Shown piece after piece: positions 1 to 8,632 of a stretch of DNA of 64,000 bases. Every line of letters begins with the position of its first letter. The first letter of the stretch is position 1. The position numbers were made by a program, and so were the translations under genes. Below the pieces are notes generated by a model. The model saw nothing but the letters and a program-made list of their open reading frames with translations. It had not been told where the DNA came from and made no database searches. Source of the stretch: Aidingimonas halophila (GTDB taxonomy: Bacteria > Pseudomonadota > Gammaproteobacteria > Pseudomonadales > Halomonadaceae); NCBI RefSeq assembly GCF_900106955.1, contig NZ_FNNI01000010.1, forward strand, positions 1 through 64,000, in the 5' to 3' direction.

Positions 1-39
1 CTTCGCGGTCCATCGTTTGATGGGGTTGTCGTCGCTCAT
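1..39 (-). CDS. 5' end of a gene running off the left edge (possible IS OrfA)
   Basis: On the minus strand a strong ribosome binding site (AGGAGG, six bases before the start) precedes an ATG at 39-37. The thirteen visible codons read MSDDNPIKRWTAK. A short polar lead followed by KRWTAK resembles the N-terminus of small IS3-type transposase OrfA proteins, but thirteen residues cannot prove this. If correct, an insertion sequence borders the AT-rich accessory gene on its right. Confidence 0.35.
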   Translation of the reverse strand, partial: MSDDNPIKRWTAK

Positions 40-213
40 CCTGTCCTCCTGATGACTGCACTATACCCTGTGCAGCTATGGAGGGGGTCACTTCACTGGG
101 TCGTTAACTGCCAACTTAGATCTAGATCCGCTGCTGCAGTCCACACAAACTACAGTATTTTCGTAAAAAATTAAGTATTTTGATTTCTTTCTATGCCTAA
201 AAGTTTAAAAAAC

Positions 214-1581
214 TTACTCATACGGAAACCTTTGTGCAAACATAATAGCTATCATAACCAAGGCGATCTCTTCTAGTTTCTCGTATCCATTCTCATGTAT
301 GGATTTTTTAATTTCAGGCAGTACCATCTCTAAATCAGCAACGTGAAAGTGATGAACATCGTCTCCAACTTCCAAGACTGCCAACCTCGTCTCCATTGGC
401 CATTTTTTACTTTCTTTTTCTTTAAACACACTATAAACCACATTGTCGTCAAATGAGTAAACAGCCCCTGCCGGGATATGGTATCTAGTCCGAGGCTTAA
501 GCTGCCGAGGCGGTATCTCTCTTCTATCAGGATTTAGTGAAGCAGTCTCAAAGATCTCACAAAAATTCTTAGCGGCCCTAATTTCCTTTCTATTCGCACG
601 TTCTTTAAGCTTGTGGAATGAAGAAAACCTAGTGCTCACTGATGTAGGATGAGAAACTAACGAGGGGATATGAATTTGAAACCAATAATTAAAAATCCTC
701 TTCTTCATTCCGAAGTCTGACTTAGCCTCCAAGTGGCTAACCACTTTTTTTAAATCCTTTTGGATCGTATCTTTAGCATGATCACTAGTAAAAGCAAATG
801 TTAAACCATTATGTTTGTACGCAACTTTAGTTACATCAGCAGCAACGCAGCCAAAGACGTTCCTCCCATCACGTTTTGCGGGCATTCTTTTTTGCAGCTG
901 AACTTCAGCATCTCTTATTCTTTTGCTCAATTGTTTACTGCTGGCAATTCTCTTGCATTCAATATAAAAGGCTTCTTTTTTGGAAACAGCAATAACATCA
1001 GTTTCGGTAGTAAGATCAACATGGCAACCATATTGCAAAAAATAACTAGCGATCCTAAGCTCAAACTGAGCATTCCTAGAGTCGGAGTCTTTATCTAGTG
1101 CGGCAAAGTCACTTCCGCCTATCATGAGCTCCAACTTCTCATCACCACCTAAAGGCTCTTTGCATTTCAACCCCCTCAATATCCACATAAGCTCGTGAAC
1201 TTCCCGCAATACATAAAGCTCCCAATCTAATGGGCTTTCAAACGGTCCTGTCAAAGAATTTTTAAATACTCTCCAAGGATCTGAGTCTTCCTCCAAAACC
1301 AAAGAAAAATAGTCTAAATACCTCTCAATCCTTGTATTTTTTAATCTTATCCCTTTTAAAGAGAGGTATTCATTAAGTTCCACTAGGTCCTGAAAGTGAT
1401 GGGAGTACTCTAGTGATGGAAGCGTTTGCAATGGCAAGTTGTATGTTTTTTCTTTTTCCATGCTTTTCAAATCCTCAAACTTGGTACAATAATTAATCAA
1501 CAGTTTCAGGAAACCATGCAGCGGAATTGAGAAATTCTTCGTGTCCGCTTTGGGTCGAAAGTAGCCATCCAAGCAAACCAT
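214..1581 (-). CDS. AT-rich hypothetical protein with PD-(D/E)XK nuclease-like motif
   Basis: This 455-residue protein is not recognised as a named family. Around residues 190-210 it has an acidic residue in a beta-strand context (TETDVIAV) followed by FYIECKRI, the D-x(n)-E-x-K pattern of the PD-(D/E)XK nuclease fold used by restriction and repair enzymes. No membrane segment or signal peptide is evident. The gene is much richer in A and T than the following genes, which suggests recent transfer. The first twenty codons overlap a short repeat found at other module edges (near 1547-1576), so the true start may be a later ATG such as the one at 1461. A defence role is inference from the motif and from the Gabija genes about 7 kb away. 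Confidence 0.6.
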   Translation of the reverse strand: MVCLDGYFRPKADTKNFSIPLHGFLKLLINYCTKFEDLKSMEKEKTYNLPLQTLPSLEYSHHFQDLVELNEYLSLKGIRLKNTRIERYLDYFSLVLEEDSDPWRVFKNSLTGPFESPLDWELYVLREVHELMWILRGLKCKEPLGGDEKLELMIGGSDFAALDKDSDSRNAQFELRIASYFLQYGCHVDLTTETDVIAVSKKEAFYIECKRIASSKQLSKRIRDAEVQLQKRMPAKRDGRNVFGCVAADVTKVAYKHNGLTFAFTSDHAKDTIQKDLKKVVSHLEAKSDFGMKKRIFNYWFQIHIPSLVSHPTSVSTRFSSFHKLKERANRKEIRAAKNFCEIFETASLNPDRREIPPRQLKPRTRYHIPAGAVYSFDDNVVYSVFKEKESKKWPMETRLAVLEVGDDVHHFHVADLEMVLPEIKKSIHENGYEKLEEIALVMIAIMFAQRFPYE

Positions 1582-2006
1582 AACGATGCAGCTCCTCCAG
1601 ATCCCAAACCGGCATCAACGTTACAAAATTTATCCATTATGTCTCTTTTAGCAGACAATAATGCTTATGCCCACTTTTTCGGCACAGTTTTTTCGTCAAC
1701 CCGTAGTCAACGAGGCTGGTCGAGATGGCGTTGAAAAGGGTGGTGGGGAGACTGCTCCAGAGTTGGAGAGCGATGCACTGTATGCAGGCACTTACTCCCA
1801 GCCGATGGAGCGGCTTTGGCCTGTGTTATCGATCCGTTGGATGGCTTACCCCATCACCTATGGGAATAGCCTCGATGCCATGGGGGAGGAGTCCCTTTGT
1901 CAGGCTGGGTCGCTATTCATCGGTGGGTTTCGTGACTCGCGGTGGCAATATGCGCCTCCGGGGAGGCGCAATGGCAAAAGCTGCTTCCGGACGGGCGAAT
2001 TGACCG
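1582..2006. other. gene-free stretch, no convincing coding sequence
   Basis: Open frames of 92-123 codons exist on the plus strand, but they have no recognisable motif and no convincing ribosome binding site, and one runs into the end of the neighbouring transporter gene. The left end probably carries the promoter of the AT-rich gene. A hairpin at 1951-1970 is listed separately. Confidence 0.5.
1951..1970 (-). terminator. hairpin downstream of the DMT transporter
   Basis: TGCGCCTC and GAGGCGCA pair perfectly around a four-base loop, 37 bases past the transporter stop codon. No clear T-run follows, so termination is plausible but weakly supported. Confidence 0.35.
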
Positions 2007-2903
2007 CTATGGACTGCGGCACTCGCCGGTAGGCTGAGCCATTCGGCGGGTTGAGCTGCGTAGGCCCAGCCAGGCATTGACGAAGAGCGTCAACAGGATC
2101 AGGGAACCGCCGAGCAGCGTCGCTTGAGGTGGCTGCTCATCCAACCACCACCAGACCCACAGGGTGCCGAACACGGCCTCAATCAAATAGAACAGGGCAA
2201 CTTCCGCCGATGGCAGATAGCGGGTCGCGTTATCGATCAGTGCGGTGGCCAATGGCATCTGCAATAGACCCATCAGTGCCAGGACGCCGTAGCTTTGTGT
2301 TGTCAGGGCCAGTGGCGTTGCCATCGGCAAGGCAATCAATGCCGATAGTCCGCCCCCTATGGCGATGAGGGGAATTCTGTCCAGGTTGGGGTGGCGGCGC
2401 AGGAGGGTGAGGTTGCCCCCGACGGCGGCCGCTGCGATCACCGCATAGATATCGCCGAGCAAGCCTTCGCCGGATAGAGAACCCGAGAAGACGATCAACA
2501 TGCCGGCCATGGCCGCCACGATTGCCAGCCAGGTTCGCATGGCTACCGTCTCATGCAGAAAGCAACGCGTGAAGATGGCAGCAAACAGGGGGGCGGCACT
2601 CAGGATGACCACCACATTGGCGACCTTGGTGTTCATGACTGCGAGGACAAACAGGCTGGAGGTGATACCCAGCGTTATTGCAGAGAAGAGTGCAACGCCG
2701 GGATTCTCACGTAGCGTTGCCAACCGGCGCCCACCGAGGCACAGCAAGCCAAGCGATAGCGCCATCAGGGCACCTCGCCAGAAGATGACGTTCCATCCAT
2801 CTGTCGCTGCCAGCCGAACCAGCAGGCTGTCGAAGCTCAGGACCGTGACGCCTGCGGCCGCCATCGCCAGGCCGCGTCCGTGGCCATGTAGGGAGAAGAA
2901 CAT
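2007..2903 (-). CDS. DMT-superfamily (EamA) transporter
   Basis: The 298-residue protein is almost entirely hydrophobic, with about ten predicted membrane helices in two similar halves: the architecture of EamA/RhaT-type drug/metabolite transporters of the inner membrane. Conserved features include an early SFDSLLVR segment after the first helix, RGALMA in helix 2, and a proline-rich turn before the last helices. Length matches the family (about 290-310). The short basic tail after the last helix is usual. The substrate cannot be inferred. The gene stands alone. Confidence 0.85.
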   Translation of the reverse strand: MFFSLHGHGRGLAMAAAGVTVLSFDSLLVRLAATDGWNVIFWRGALMALSLGLLCLGGRRLATLRENPGVALFSAITLGITSSLFVLAVMNTKVANVVVILSAAPLFAAIFTRCFLHETVAMRTWLAIVAAMAGMLIVFSGSLSGEGLLGDIYAVIAAAAVGGNLTLLRRHPNLDRIPLIAIGGGLSALIALPMATPLALTTQSYGVLALMGLLQMPLATALIDNATRYLPSAEVALFYLIEAVFGTLWVWWWLDEQPPQATLLGGSLILLTLFVNAWLGLRSSTRRMAQPTGECRSP

Positions 2904-3233
2904 TCAAGGTGCTCCTGCTGTGGTGCGTGATGGCCCGATGTTTAGCCGTGGGTGATCATGAGGGTGTTAACAGCTTGCCTGCCAGGATATGGCCCCCGGT
3001 GGAGGAGGGCTGTTCTCTTCACGTCAGCCCGAAAGACTTCTGCGACACGCGCATGCCTCTGCATATCTATCCATTTATGCATAGCCACTCATACCTATCC
3101 GCTTATACCCTCCCATACTGCTCCACACCTCCTGAAGTCACCATCATCCATTGAATCCTGATATTCAATTCCTGCTGGTGGCCAGAAGCCGATCTTCCGC
3201 TGGCGGCGAGCCGATCAACGCCGACATTGTGAT
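2904..3233. other. gene-free stretch between two minus-strand genes
   Basis: No reading frame here has a ribosome binding site or known motif. The right half lies downstream of the CGNR gene and the left half should carry the promoter of the DMT transporter. Nothing else is seen. Confidence 0.5.
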
Positions 3234-3839
3234 TCAGGGCGCTGCGCCGCTGGTTCTTTTCCTGAACTGGGCCGCCTTGTAGCGGTTACCGCACAGGGCC
3301 ATGCTGCACCAGCGCCGCTTGCGTGCCTTGGTACGGTCATAGAACCACAGGATGCAGTCAGGGTGATCGCACTGTTTGACGAGGGTGAAGTTACCTTCCA
3401 CCAGTAACTGCGCCACCGACTCGGCGACCGGGCCAAGGAGGGATGCGATCGGCTCACCGCACGCCGTACGGGTCAACACCAGGTTGCCTTCGTCATCGCG
3501 TTCCAGGTGCGGGACGCTGGAGTAGGCGTGCAGGTGCTCGTTCAGGCCGCTGATATCACCCAACTGACCTTCCTTGCGCTGCGCGATGAGCTGACGCGCC
3601 AATGCCCGTAGTGCTTTCGCCTGGGCGAGCAGCTCTGCAAGATCAATTGCCTCGTCCTCCGGCGCCGAAACGACACCACTCCGCTCCAGCCAATGGAGCA
3701 CATCGCCGCCGCTGTTCCAGTATTCGATGACCTCGCCGTTGTCGCGCGCCTCGGTATTCAGCAGGTCCATCGCGAGATGGTCACCCACCATTGGCGCCTC
3801 GGCCAGGCTGCTGTTGCTCGGTATTTCTGCATCTGCCAT
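3234..3839 (-). CDS. ABATE/CGNR zinc-finger protein, putative regulator
   Basis: The 201-residue protein has an N-terminal ABATE-type region (LAMDLLNTEARDN near residues 23-35) and a C-terminal CGNR zinc finger with WFYDRTKARKRRWC and LCGNRYKAAQFRKR. The cysteine pairs and the basic patch are those proposed to bind DNA. Proteins of this layout are thought to be stress-linked transcription regulators. The gene is divergent from an alpha/beta hydrolase with about 130 bp between starts, so it may control that hydrolase and itself; this is inferred from position. Confidence 0.85.
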   Translation of the reverse strand: MADAEIPSNSSLAEAPMVGDHLAMDLLNTEARDNGEVIEYWNSGGDVLHWLERSGVVSAPEDEAIDLAELLAQAKALRALARQLIAQRKEGQLGDISGLNEHLHAYSSVPHLERDDEGNLVLTRTACGEPIASLLGPVAESVAQLLVEGNFTLVKQCDHPDCILWFYDRTKARKRRWCSMALCGNRYKAAQFRKRTSGAAP

Positions 3840-3968
3840 TTCGTAACCTCTAAAAAATAGTTTGACAGGTTATCAAGGGCTGGCTCATGCTCAATCTCGA
3901 GTAACCTATTTGGGTTGAGTATAGAGGTTATGTAGATTCCCACACCAGCTTTAACGTCGAGGAACACC

Positions 3969-4883
3969 ATGAGCACAAGAGAAATGCCATCTGCAGCCAC
4001 TGCCAACAGCACCGAGACCCCTGTGCAGGTCCACTACAGGACCATGGAGGTCCTGGGCACCAGTGTCTTCTATCGCGAAGCCGGGTCACCGGAGGCACCA
4101 GCCGTGTTGCTGCTGCACGGGTTTGCCGCGTCGTCGTACATGTTTCGCGACCTGATCCCGCAACTGGCCAGGAAGTATCATGTGATCGCTCCTGATCTGC
4201 CTGGCTTCGGGCAGACCACGGTCTTGCCGGGTGTTGAGTTCAACTACACCTTCGACAACCTGGCATCGGTGATTGATGACTTCACCGTGGACAAGGGGCT
4301 GGATCGCTTTGCCATGTACGTGTTTGATTACGGAGCTCCGGTCGGTTGGCGTCTGGCGGTTAAGCACCCGCAGAAGATCACCGCGATCGTGAGTCAGAAC
4401 GGCAACGCCTACGAAGAGGGTTTGAGTGAGGGTTGGGCAGATATGCGCAAGGCGTGGGCCGAGCCGACCGCTGAGAATCGCGAATCCCTGCGCCGGTTCA
4501 ACACCTTCGAGATGATCAAGTGGCAGTACATCGAAGGCGTCAGCGACACCTCGCTGATTCCGCCGGAGACATACCAGTTGGCCCATGCCGCCATCGAGCG
4601 TATTGGCGTCGAAGCGCAGATGGATCTGCTGCTGGACTATGGCGAGAACGTCAAGCAGTACACTCAGTTGCACGAGTTCTTCCGTCGCTACCAGCCCCCG
4701 ACACTGGCGATCTGGGGCGAGAACGATCCATTCTTCATACCGCCTGGTGCCGAAGCGTTCAAACGCGACAACCCGAACGCCGAGGTACGTTTCCTCGACT
4801 CCGGCCACTTCGCCATCGAAACCCATGGCAAGGAGATCGCAGAGGGCATGCTGGAGTTGTTGGATCGTAGCGTCACGACCTGA
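3969..4883 (+). CDS. alpha/beta hydrolase of the haloalkane dehalogenase/epoxide hydrolase type
   Basis: This 304-residue cytoplasmic enzyme shows the oxyanion motif LLLHGFAASS (about residues 47-56), then DLPGFGQT, and a nucleophile elbow FDYGAPVG in which the nucleophile is aspartate rather than serine. The acid is likely in ENDPFF and the catalytic histidine in SGHFAIE near the C-terminus. An Asp nucleophile points to haloalkane dehalogenases or epoxide hydrolases rather than esterases. The substrate is unknown. It is divergent from the CGNR protein gene. A GC-rich hairpin follows at 4904-4935. Confidence 0.85.
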   Translation: MSTREMPSAATANSTETPVQVHYRTMEVLGTSVFYREAGSPEAPAVLLLHGFAASSYMFRDLIPQLARKYHVIAPDLPGFGQTTVLPGVEFNYTFDNLASVIDDFTVDKGLDRFAMYVFDYGAPVGWRLAVKHPQKITAIVSQNGNAYEEGLSEGWADMRKAWAEPTAENRESLRRFNTFEMIKWQYIEGVSDTSLIPPETYQLAHAAIERIGVEAQMDLLLDYGENVKQYTQLHEFFRRYQPPTLAIWGENDPFFIPPGAEAFKRDNPNAEVRFLDSGHFAIETHGKEIAEGMLELLDRSVTT

Positions 4884-4903
4884 GCCACATCATCCTCACG
4901 ACA

Positions 4904-4935
4904 GCGGGCCTGGCCGGAGAGCTGGTCAGGCCCGC
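4904..4935 (+). terminator. hairpin after the alpha/beta hydrolase
   Basis: GCGGGCCTG pairs with CAGGCCCGC across a 14-base loop, about 20 bases after the stop codon. There is no immediate T-run. Confidence 0.45.
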
Positions 4936-5043
4936 ATGCTGTGGGGAAGGAAGGTATTGTTGTGGCGAGTGGTTGTTGGTGTTTGGGAATGGTTGCTTTC
5001 GGCCAAGAGCGGACATTGAGATCATGCTGATATAACGCTGCAA

Positions 5044-5784
5044 TCAGTCGCGCGAGGAACGAGCGTCGGCTGCATTGCCATTGTTAGGCTTATCACGCTC
5101 ACTCTCGGTCCGTGAATCAAAATTTGCACGCAAACCCGCAAAGCTGACTTCCATACTCTTCATTTTTAGCCTGCTTTCTTTCATGAGGACCGTGAGCAAG
5201 GCGGCCAGCACAGCAACCACCGCTGGAATAACCAAGAACAGAAGCTGTTTAGGCTCGGAAATCGGTCCTGAGTCTGTTGACGTAACAAACCCAACAACAG
5301 CAGTCATCATGCCCACCATCATGCTCATGGTCGCAACCAGTTGCCGACGATAGCGTGCTGCCTTCTGATAGTCCTCTGCTTCACCTTTATGCTCAAAACC
5401 CGTTATTTCCTCACGTATAACTGCCAGCTTTTCGCAGAACTCTTCCTTTGTTGCAGCCGAGATAAAACTTGAATCCATTACCTCTTTGGTAAGCTCGGCA
5501 CCAAAATCATTGAGGTCATAAAGAGCAGATCGATCTAGTCCATATCGGCGCGCCGTGGCGGTGGCTAGCCTTTGTAGCACATCATTGGTTGGAATGACGC
5601 CCTCAGATATGCCAGGCCTCACTGCATATAAAATTTCCTGATTGGCTTGGTCGACTCGTCGAACATATTCACGATTATCACGGCGTGAAAAAATCGATCT
5701 TGTTATCAACGCAACGACTAGGCTGCTTAGCACGCCGGCGCCAATGCCAACTACCCAAGGATTGTTTATAAACTCACTCATCAA
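5044..5784 (-). CDS. unknown three-helix membrane protein
   Basis: The 246-residue protein has one N-terminal membrane helix (residues 8-32), a soluble middle of about 110 residues rich in charged helices, then two closely spaced helices (about 150-168 and 180-203) and a polar tail rich in Asn, Asp and Arg. This is a helix/cytoplasmic domain/hairpin layout. No catalytic motif is visible and no function is proposed. Base composition is lower in GC than neighbours, and short boundary repeats occur on both sides (about 4990 and 5958), so it was probably acquired as its own module. An ATG one codon later (5781) is an equally good start. Confidence 0.7.
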   Translation of the reverse strand: MMSEFINNPWVVGIGAGVLSSLVVALITRSIFSRRDNREYVRRVDQANQEILYAVRPGISEGVIPTNDVLQRLATATARRYGLDRSALYDLNDFGAELTKEVMDSSFISAATKEEFCEKLAVIREEITGFEHKGEAEDYQKAARYRRQLVATMSMMVGMMTAVVGFVTSTDSGPISEPKQLLFLVIPAVVAVLAALLTVLMKESRLKMKSMEVSFAGLRANFDSRTESERDKPNNGNAADARSSRD

Positions 5785-6052
5785 TTTCCTACTGTATACC
5801 TAACAGGTATTAGACAGCGCACTCGTTGATTGACTTGAACGAGCGCGCGCGTTCAACATTCTTATGCCGCCACATAAACTCATTGATTTTTTGATGTATT
5901 TTCGTCGACATGGCTATATAACACCAATAAACGAGCATTCAGTCTTTGCCGGCATGTCGGCTTTGGGTCGTCCTGCGAATGGTAGCGAGGTCAGGCCCAC
6001 GCTAGGCATGGATTGAGCCACACTTTCCTCTCCACCTGTGGAGAACCATGCC

Positions 6053-6673
6053 ATGAATGCTTCAACAACTGCAATTCGAGAGCCCTGGAACAAAGGCAAG
6101 CTGGTCGGTCAGAAAACACCACTTCGCTTAAAAGATATCTGGGCCATTCGTGTTCGGCTGCAGCTCGCCGGGAAGACACGCGATCTAGCGCTATTTGATC
6201 TAGCGATAGATAGCAAGCTGAGGGCCTGCGACCTGGTCACTTTACGTGTCCGTGATATTTCTCATGGCGAGCGCGTGTCACCAAGGTCCATCGTAATGCA
6301 GCGGAAGACACAACAGCCAGTGCAATTTGAGATAACCGAGCAGACACGCGAGGCCTTAGCCGATTGGATTCAGCGCGCCCGGCTTCGAAGCGAGAACTAT
6401 TTGTTTCCGAGCCGCCTCAGTAGCTCAGAGCACCTGTCAACACGACAGTATGCTCGTATCGTCAAAGCTTGGGTAACCTCTATTGGCCTAGATCCTTCTA
6501 TCTATGGCACGCATACGCTGCGCCGTACCAAGGCATCGCTGATATACCGTCGGACGAAAAACCTGAGGGCCGTTCAACTGCTCTTGGGTCATACGAAGCT
6601 GGAAAGTACTGTCCGATACCTTGGGATAGAGGTAGATGATGCTTTGGAGATGGCTGAACAAACAGAAGCATAG
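6053..6673 (+). CDS. solo tyrosine recombinase (catalytic domain only)
   Basis: The 206-residue protein consists almost only of the catalytic domain of phage-integrase-type recombinases. The first catalytic arginine is in DSKLRACDLVTLRV, the HxxR box is GTHTLRRTK, the second histidine is in LLGHTKLEST, and the tyrosine nucleophile follows in VRYLGIE. The usual N-terminal arm-binding and core-binding domains are missing or very short, and the insert typical of integron integrases is absent. I chose the ATG at 6053 because GGAG lies nine bases upstream; a GTG at 6038 is possible. A strong hairpin follows. It probably mobilises, or once mobilised, the neighbouring accessory genes; this is inferred from position. 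Confidence 0.85.
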   Translation: MNASTTAIREPWNKGKLVGQKTPLRLKDIWAIRVRLQLAGKTRDLALFDLAIDSKLRACDLVTLRVRDISHGERVSPRSIVMQRKTQQPVQFEITEQTREALADWIQRARLRSENYLFPSRLSSSEHLSTRQYARIVKAWVTSIGLDPSIYGTHTLRRTKASLIYRRTKNLRAVQLLLGHTKLESTVRYLGIEVDDALEMAEQTEA

Positions 6674-6680
6674 CAAGAGC

Positions 6681-6707
6681 AGAGGCGGCCTGATTCGGGC
6701 CGCCTCT
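6681..6707 (+). terminator. hairpin after the recombinase gene
   Basis: AGAGGCGGCC and GGCCGCCTCT form a perfect ten-base-pair stem with a seven-base loop, seven bases after the recombinase stop. No T-run follows, but the stem is strong. Confidence 0.6.
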
Positions 6708-6955
6708 ACCGGCCAAAAGCTGCCTGTCGTTGCGAACTTCTGAGCGACGGCTTCAGACTGATCTCGGTCGTTCGTCATGATCACGCCGAACGACCGCCTA
6801 AACAGGTAACCGACATTCGTAACCGTCAATTTCTACTGCTTCACATGCCTTCCCCCGAACGCGGAAGGAGCAGGAGAAAAGGATCTAGGGTGTCGGTTGT
6901 CGACAGGTACACCAAGTCGCAGAATATCACCCGACTCCAGCATCGCTCTGATTTC

Positions 6956-8632
6956 CTATTGCTCATTTTTTAAAAACGGCGTGGCATAGCCAAAGTATTC
7001 ATTTTGAGCTGTGCGTTGCACATCCCAGCGCCTCGAATGTCCCGCTGGGCGCTCCCGTTGATCGGCATGCGTAAGGACCAAGCGATTCTTGGCACGAGAA
7101 ACCCCGACGAAATAGGCGCATCGGTTTTCATCCTGATCGCCAAAGAAGATTTCGTTGTCGACGGCCATGATGATGACTGAATCGAACTCAAGGCCCTTGC
7201 TCTTATGGATGGTCAGGATTCGTACGGCTTGGTCATCTGAGAATCGCTCAAGAGCCTTGGGTAAGTCAGACTCCAACTTTAGCAATTCCTCGATTCTGGC
7301 CTTGGTATCGCGAACCACCTCCTTCAACCGATCGCGTGACTCGTAGTCTGGGGAGAGCGACACCAGAGTTTCGATACTGACTTGCTTCAGAAATTCTCGA
7401 ACCAACTCCCACCAGCCGGAGTAGGGCTCATCGACCAACTCGGCAATGGCTATCTCTTTTCGTTGCTTCTTGACGAGTCGATCAAGGTCCTTGCGCGCGT
7501 TCGACTGAATCTCTTCATCAGCAAAAGGGATGAGTTGATTCATGAGCCGGATCCAGGCTTTTGGCTCGCGCTGGCCGTAGAGGCAGGAGAGATAGTCCAC
7601 GATCAGACGTGCAGCCGGCTCGACCGTAATGTCCTGCATATGCTGCTCGTTACGGAACGGGAGGCCACGTGTCTCCAACGCCGCCATCAGATGATCGGCG
7701 TACAGGTCGAGCTGATTACGAACCAGGACTGCTATCTCCGCAGGTGGCAACTGCTCGGTCCTTATCCAGCCTTCAATCAAGCCAGCGAGGTAGTCAGCCT
7801 CCTGACGACTATCTTCGAAGCGCCAGGCGAATACCTCACCTTCGTCGCCGGCAAGCTGCTCATCAGGCATGACGGAAGATGGGTCAAGCTTGCGAATGAT
7901 TTCGTTTTGCAGGCGAAGCAGTCTCGGCTTTGAACGAAAGTTGCGGTACATATTGAGCGGGGCGGCGGCAAAGTCGGCAACGAAAGTCGGAAAGATGCCG
8001 TCCAAGGCTCCTGCCCAGCCCATGATCTTCTGTTTAGTGTCGCCCACGGCGGTTAAGCGAATGCTCGTGCCTTGAAAGGCGAGCTTGAGTAGCTCGTACT
8101 GCAGGTTGGTGCAGTCTTGGAATTCGTCGAGGAAGACGTCGCTGTAGGTTTGACGGATGGCGTTCCGCGCGACCGCAGACTGCTGCAGAATCTCGATCGC
8201 AAACGGCACCAGGTCGGAAAATTCGATCAAAGTCCGTGATGGGGCAGGCTTTCTATCCGCAATCTTGTACCCTGCATCCAGCGCATATTCGCCCGTAAGA
8301 ACAGGGCGGAAACGGTCGATAATGCGCTTGGCGAAAGCATGAAAGGTATAGCTGTCAAACCGCGTGGCAAGCTCGGAACCACAGCGCCGCTTGACCCGCT
8401 CTTTTAGGTTACTACTGGCATCAACCTTAAACGAGATGGCCAGAATCCGTTTGGGATAACGACAGGTTCCTGTGCGCAGTAAAAAGTCTGCACGTTGCGC
8501 AAGCATTTCGGTTTTGCCAGCTCCAGGGCCTGCCGTAAGTGCGAGACTTCGCGCGCACTCTTTGGCTGCCAATAGTGCATTCGGTTCAAGAGTCAGCCCA
8601 TCTGCAGACTTCCAAGCATCGACCGCAATCAC
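6956..8632 (-). CDS. gajB: UvrD/Rep-like helicase, GajB-type subunit of a Gabija system
   Basis: The 558-residue protein is a superfamily 1A helicase: Walker A GPGAGKT at residues 35-41, Walker B DEFQD near 169-173, motif III-like VGDTKQKIMGWAG, YRNFRSKPRL (motif IV region), and the C-terminal pair ILTIHKSKGLEFD and FVGVSRAK. It overlaps the end of the upstream OLD-nuclease gene by four bases, so the two are co-translated. This OLD-TOPRIM plus UvrD-like pair defines Gabija anti-phage systems, in which GajB is thought to sense DNA ends or displaced strands and activate GajA. It is somewhat longer than the best-studied GajB (about 490 residues). Family assignment is firm; anti-phage activity is inferred. 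Confidence 0.85.
   Translation of the reverse strand: MIAVDAWKSADGLTLEPNALLAAKECARSLALTAGPGAGKTEMLAQRADFLLRTGTCRYPKRILAISFKVDASSNLKERVKRRCGSELATRFDSYTFHAFAKRIIDRFRPVLTGEYALDAGYKIADRKPAPSRTLIEFSDLVPFAIEILQQSAVARNAIRQTYSDVFLDEFQDCTNLQYELLKLAFQGTSIRLTAVGDTKQKIMGWAGALDGIFPTFVADFAAAPLNMYRNFRSKPRLLRLQNEIIRKLDPSSVMPDEQLAGDEGEVFAWRFEDSRQEADYLAGLIEGWIRTEQLPPAEIAVLVRNQLDLYADHLMAALETRGLPFRNEQHMQDITVEPAARLIVDYLSCLYGQREPKAWIRLMNQLIPFADEEIQSNARKDLDRLVKKQRKEIAIAELVDEPYSGWWELVREFLKQVSIETLVSLSPDYESRDRLKEVVRDTKARIEELLKLESDLPKALERFSDDQAVRILTIHKSKGLEFDSVIIMAVDNEIFFGDQDENRCAYFVGVSRAKNRLVLTHADQRERPAGHSRRWDVQRTAQNEYFGYATPFLKNEQ

Noticed and set aside
1661-2032. 123-codon plus-strand frame
   Set aside because: No motif or clear ribosome binding site; it runs into the end of the DMT transporter gene on the other strand.
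6053-6673. Idea that the recombinase is the missing integron integrase
   Set aside because: It is only 206 residues, lacks the N-terminal domains and the insert before the HxxR box typical of IntI, and is 16 kb from the array.
7382-7933. 183-codon plus-strand frame inside gajB
   Set aside because: Fully antisense to the motif-rich helicase gene; a codon-bias shadow.
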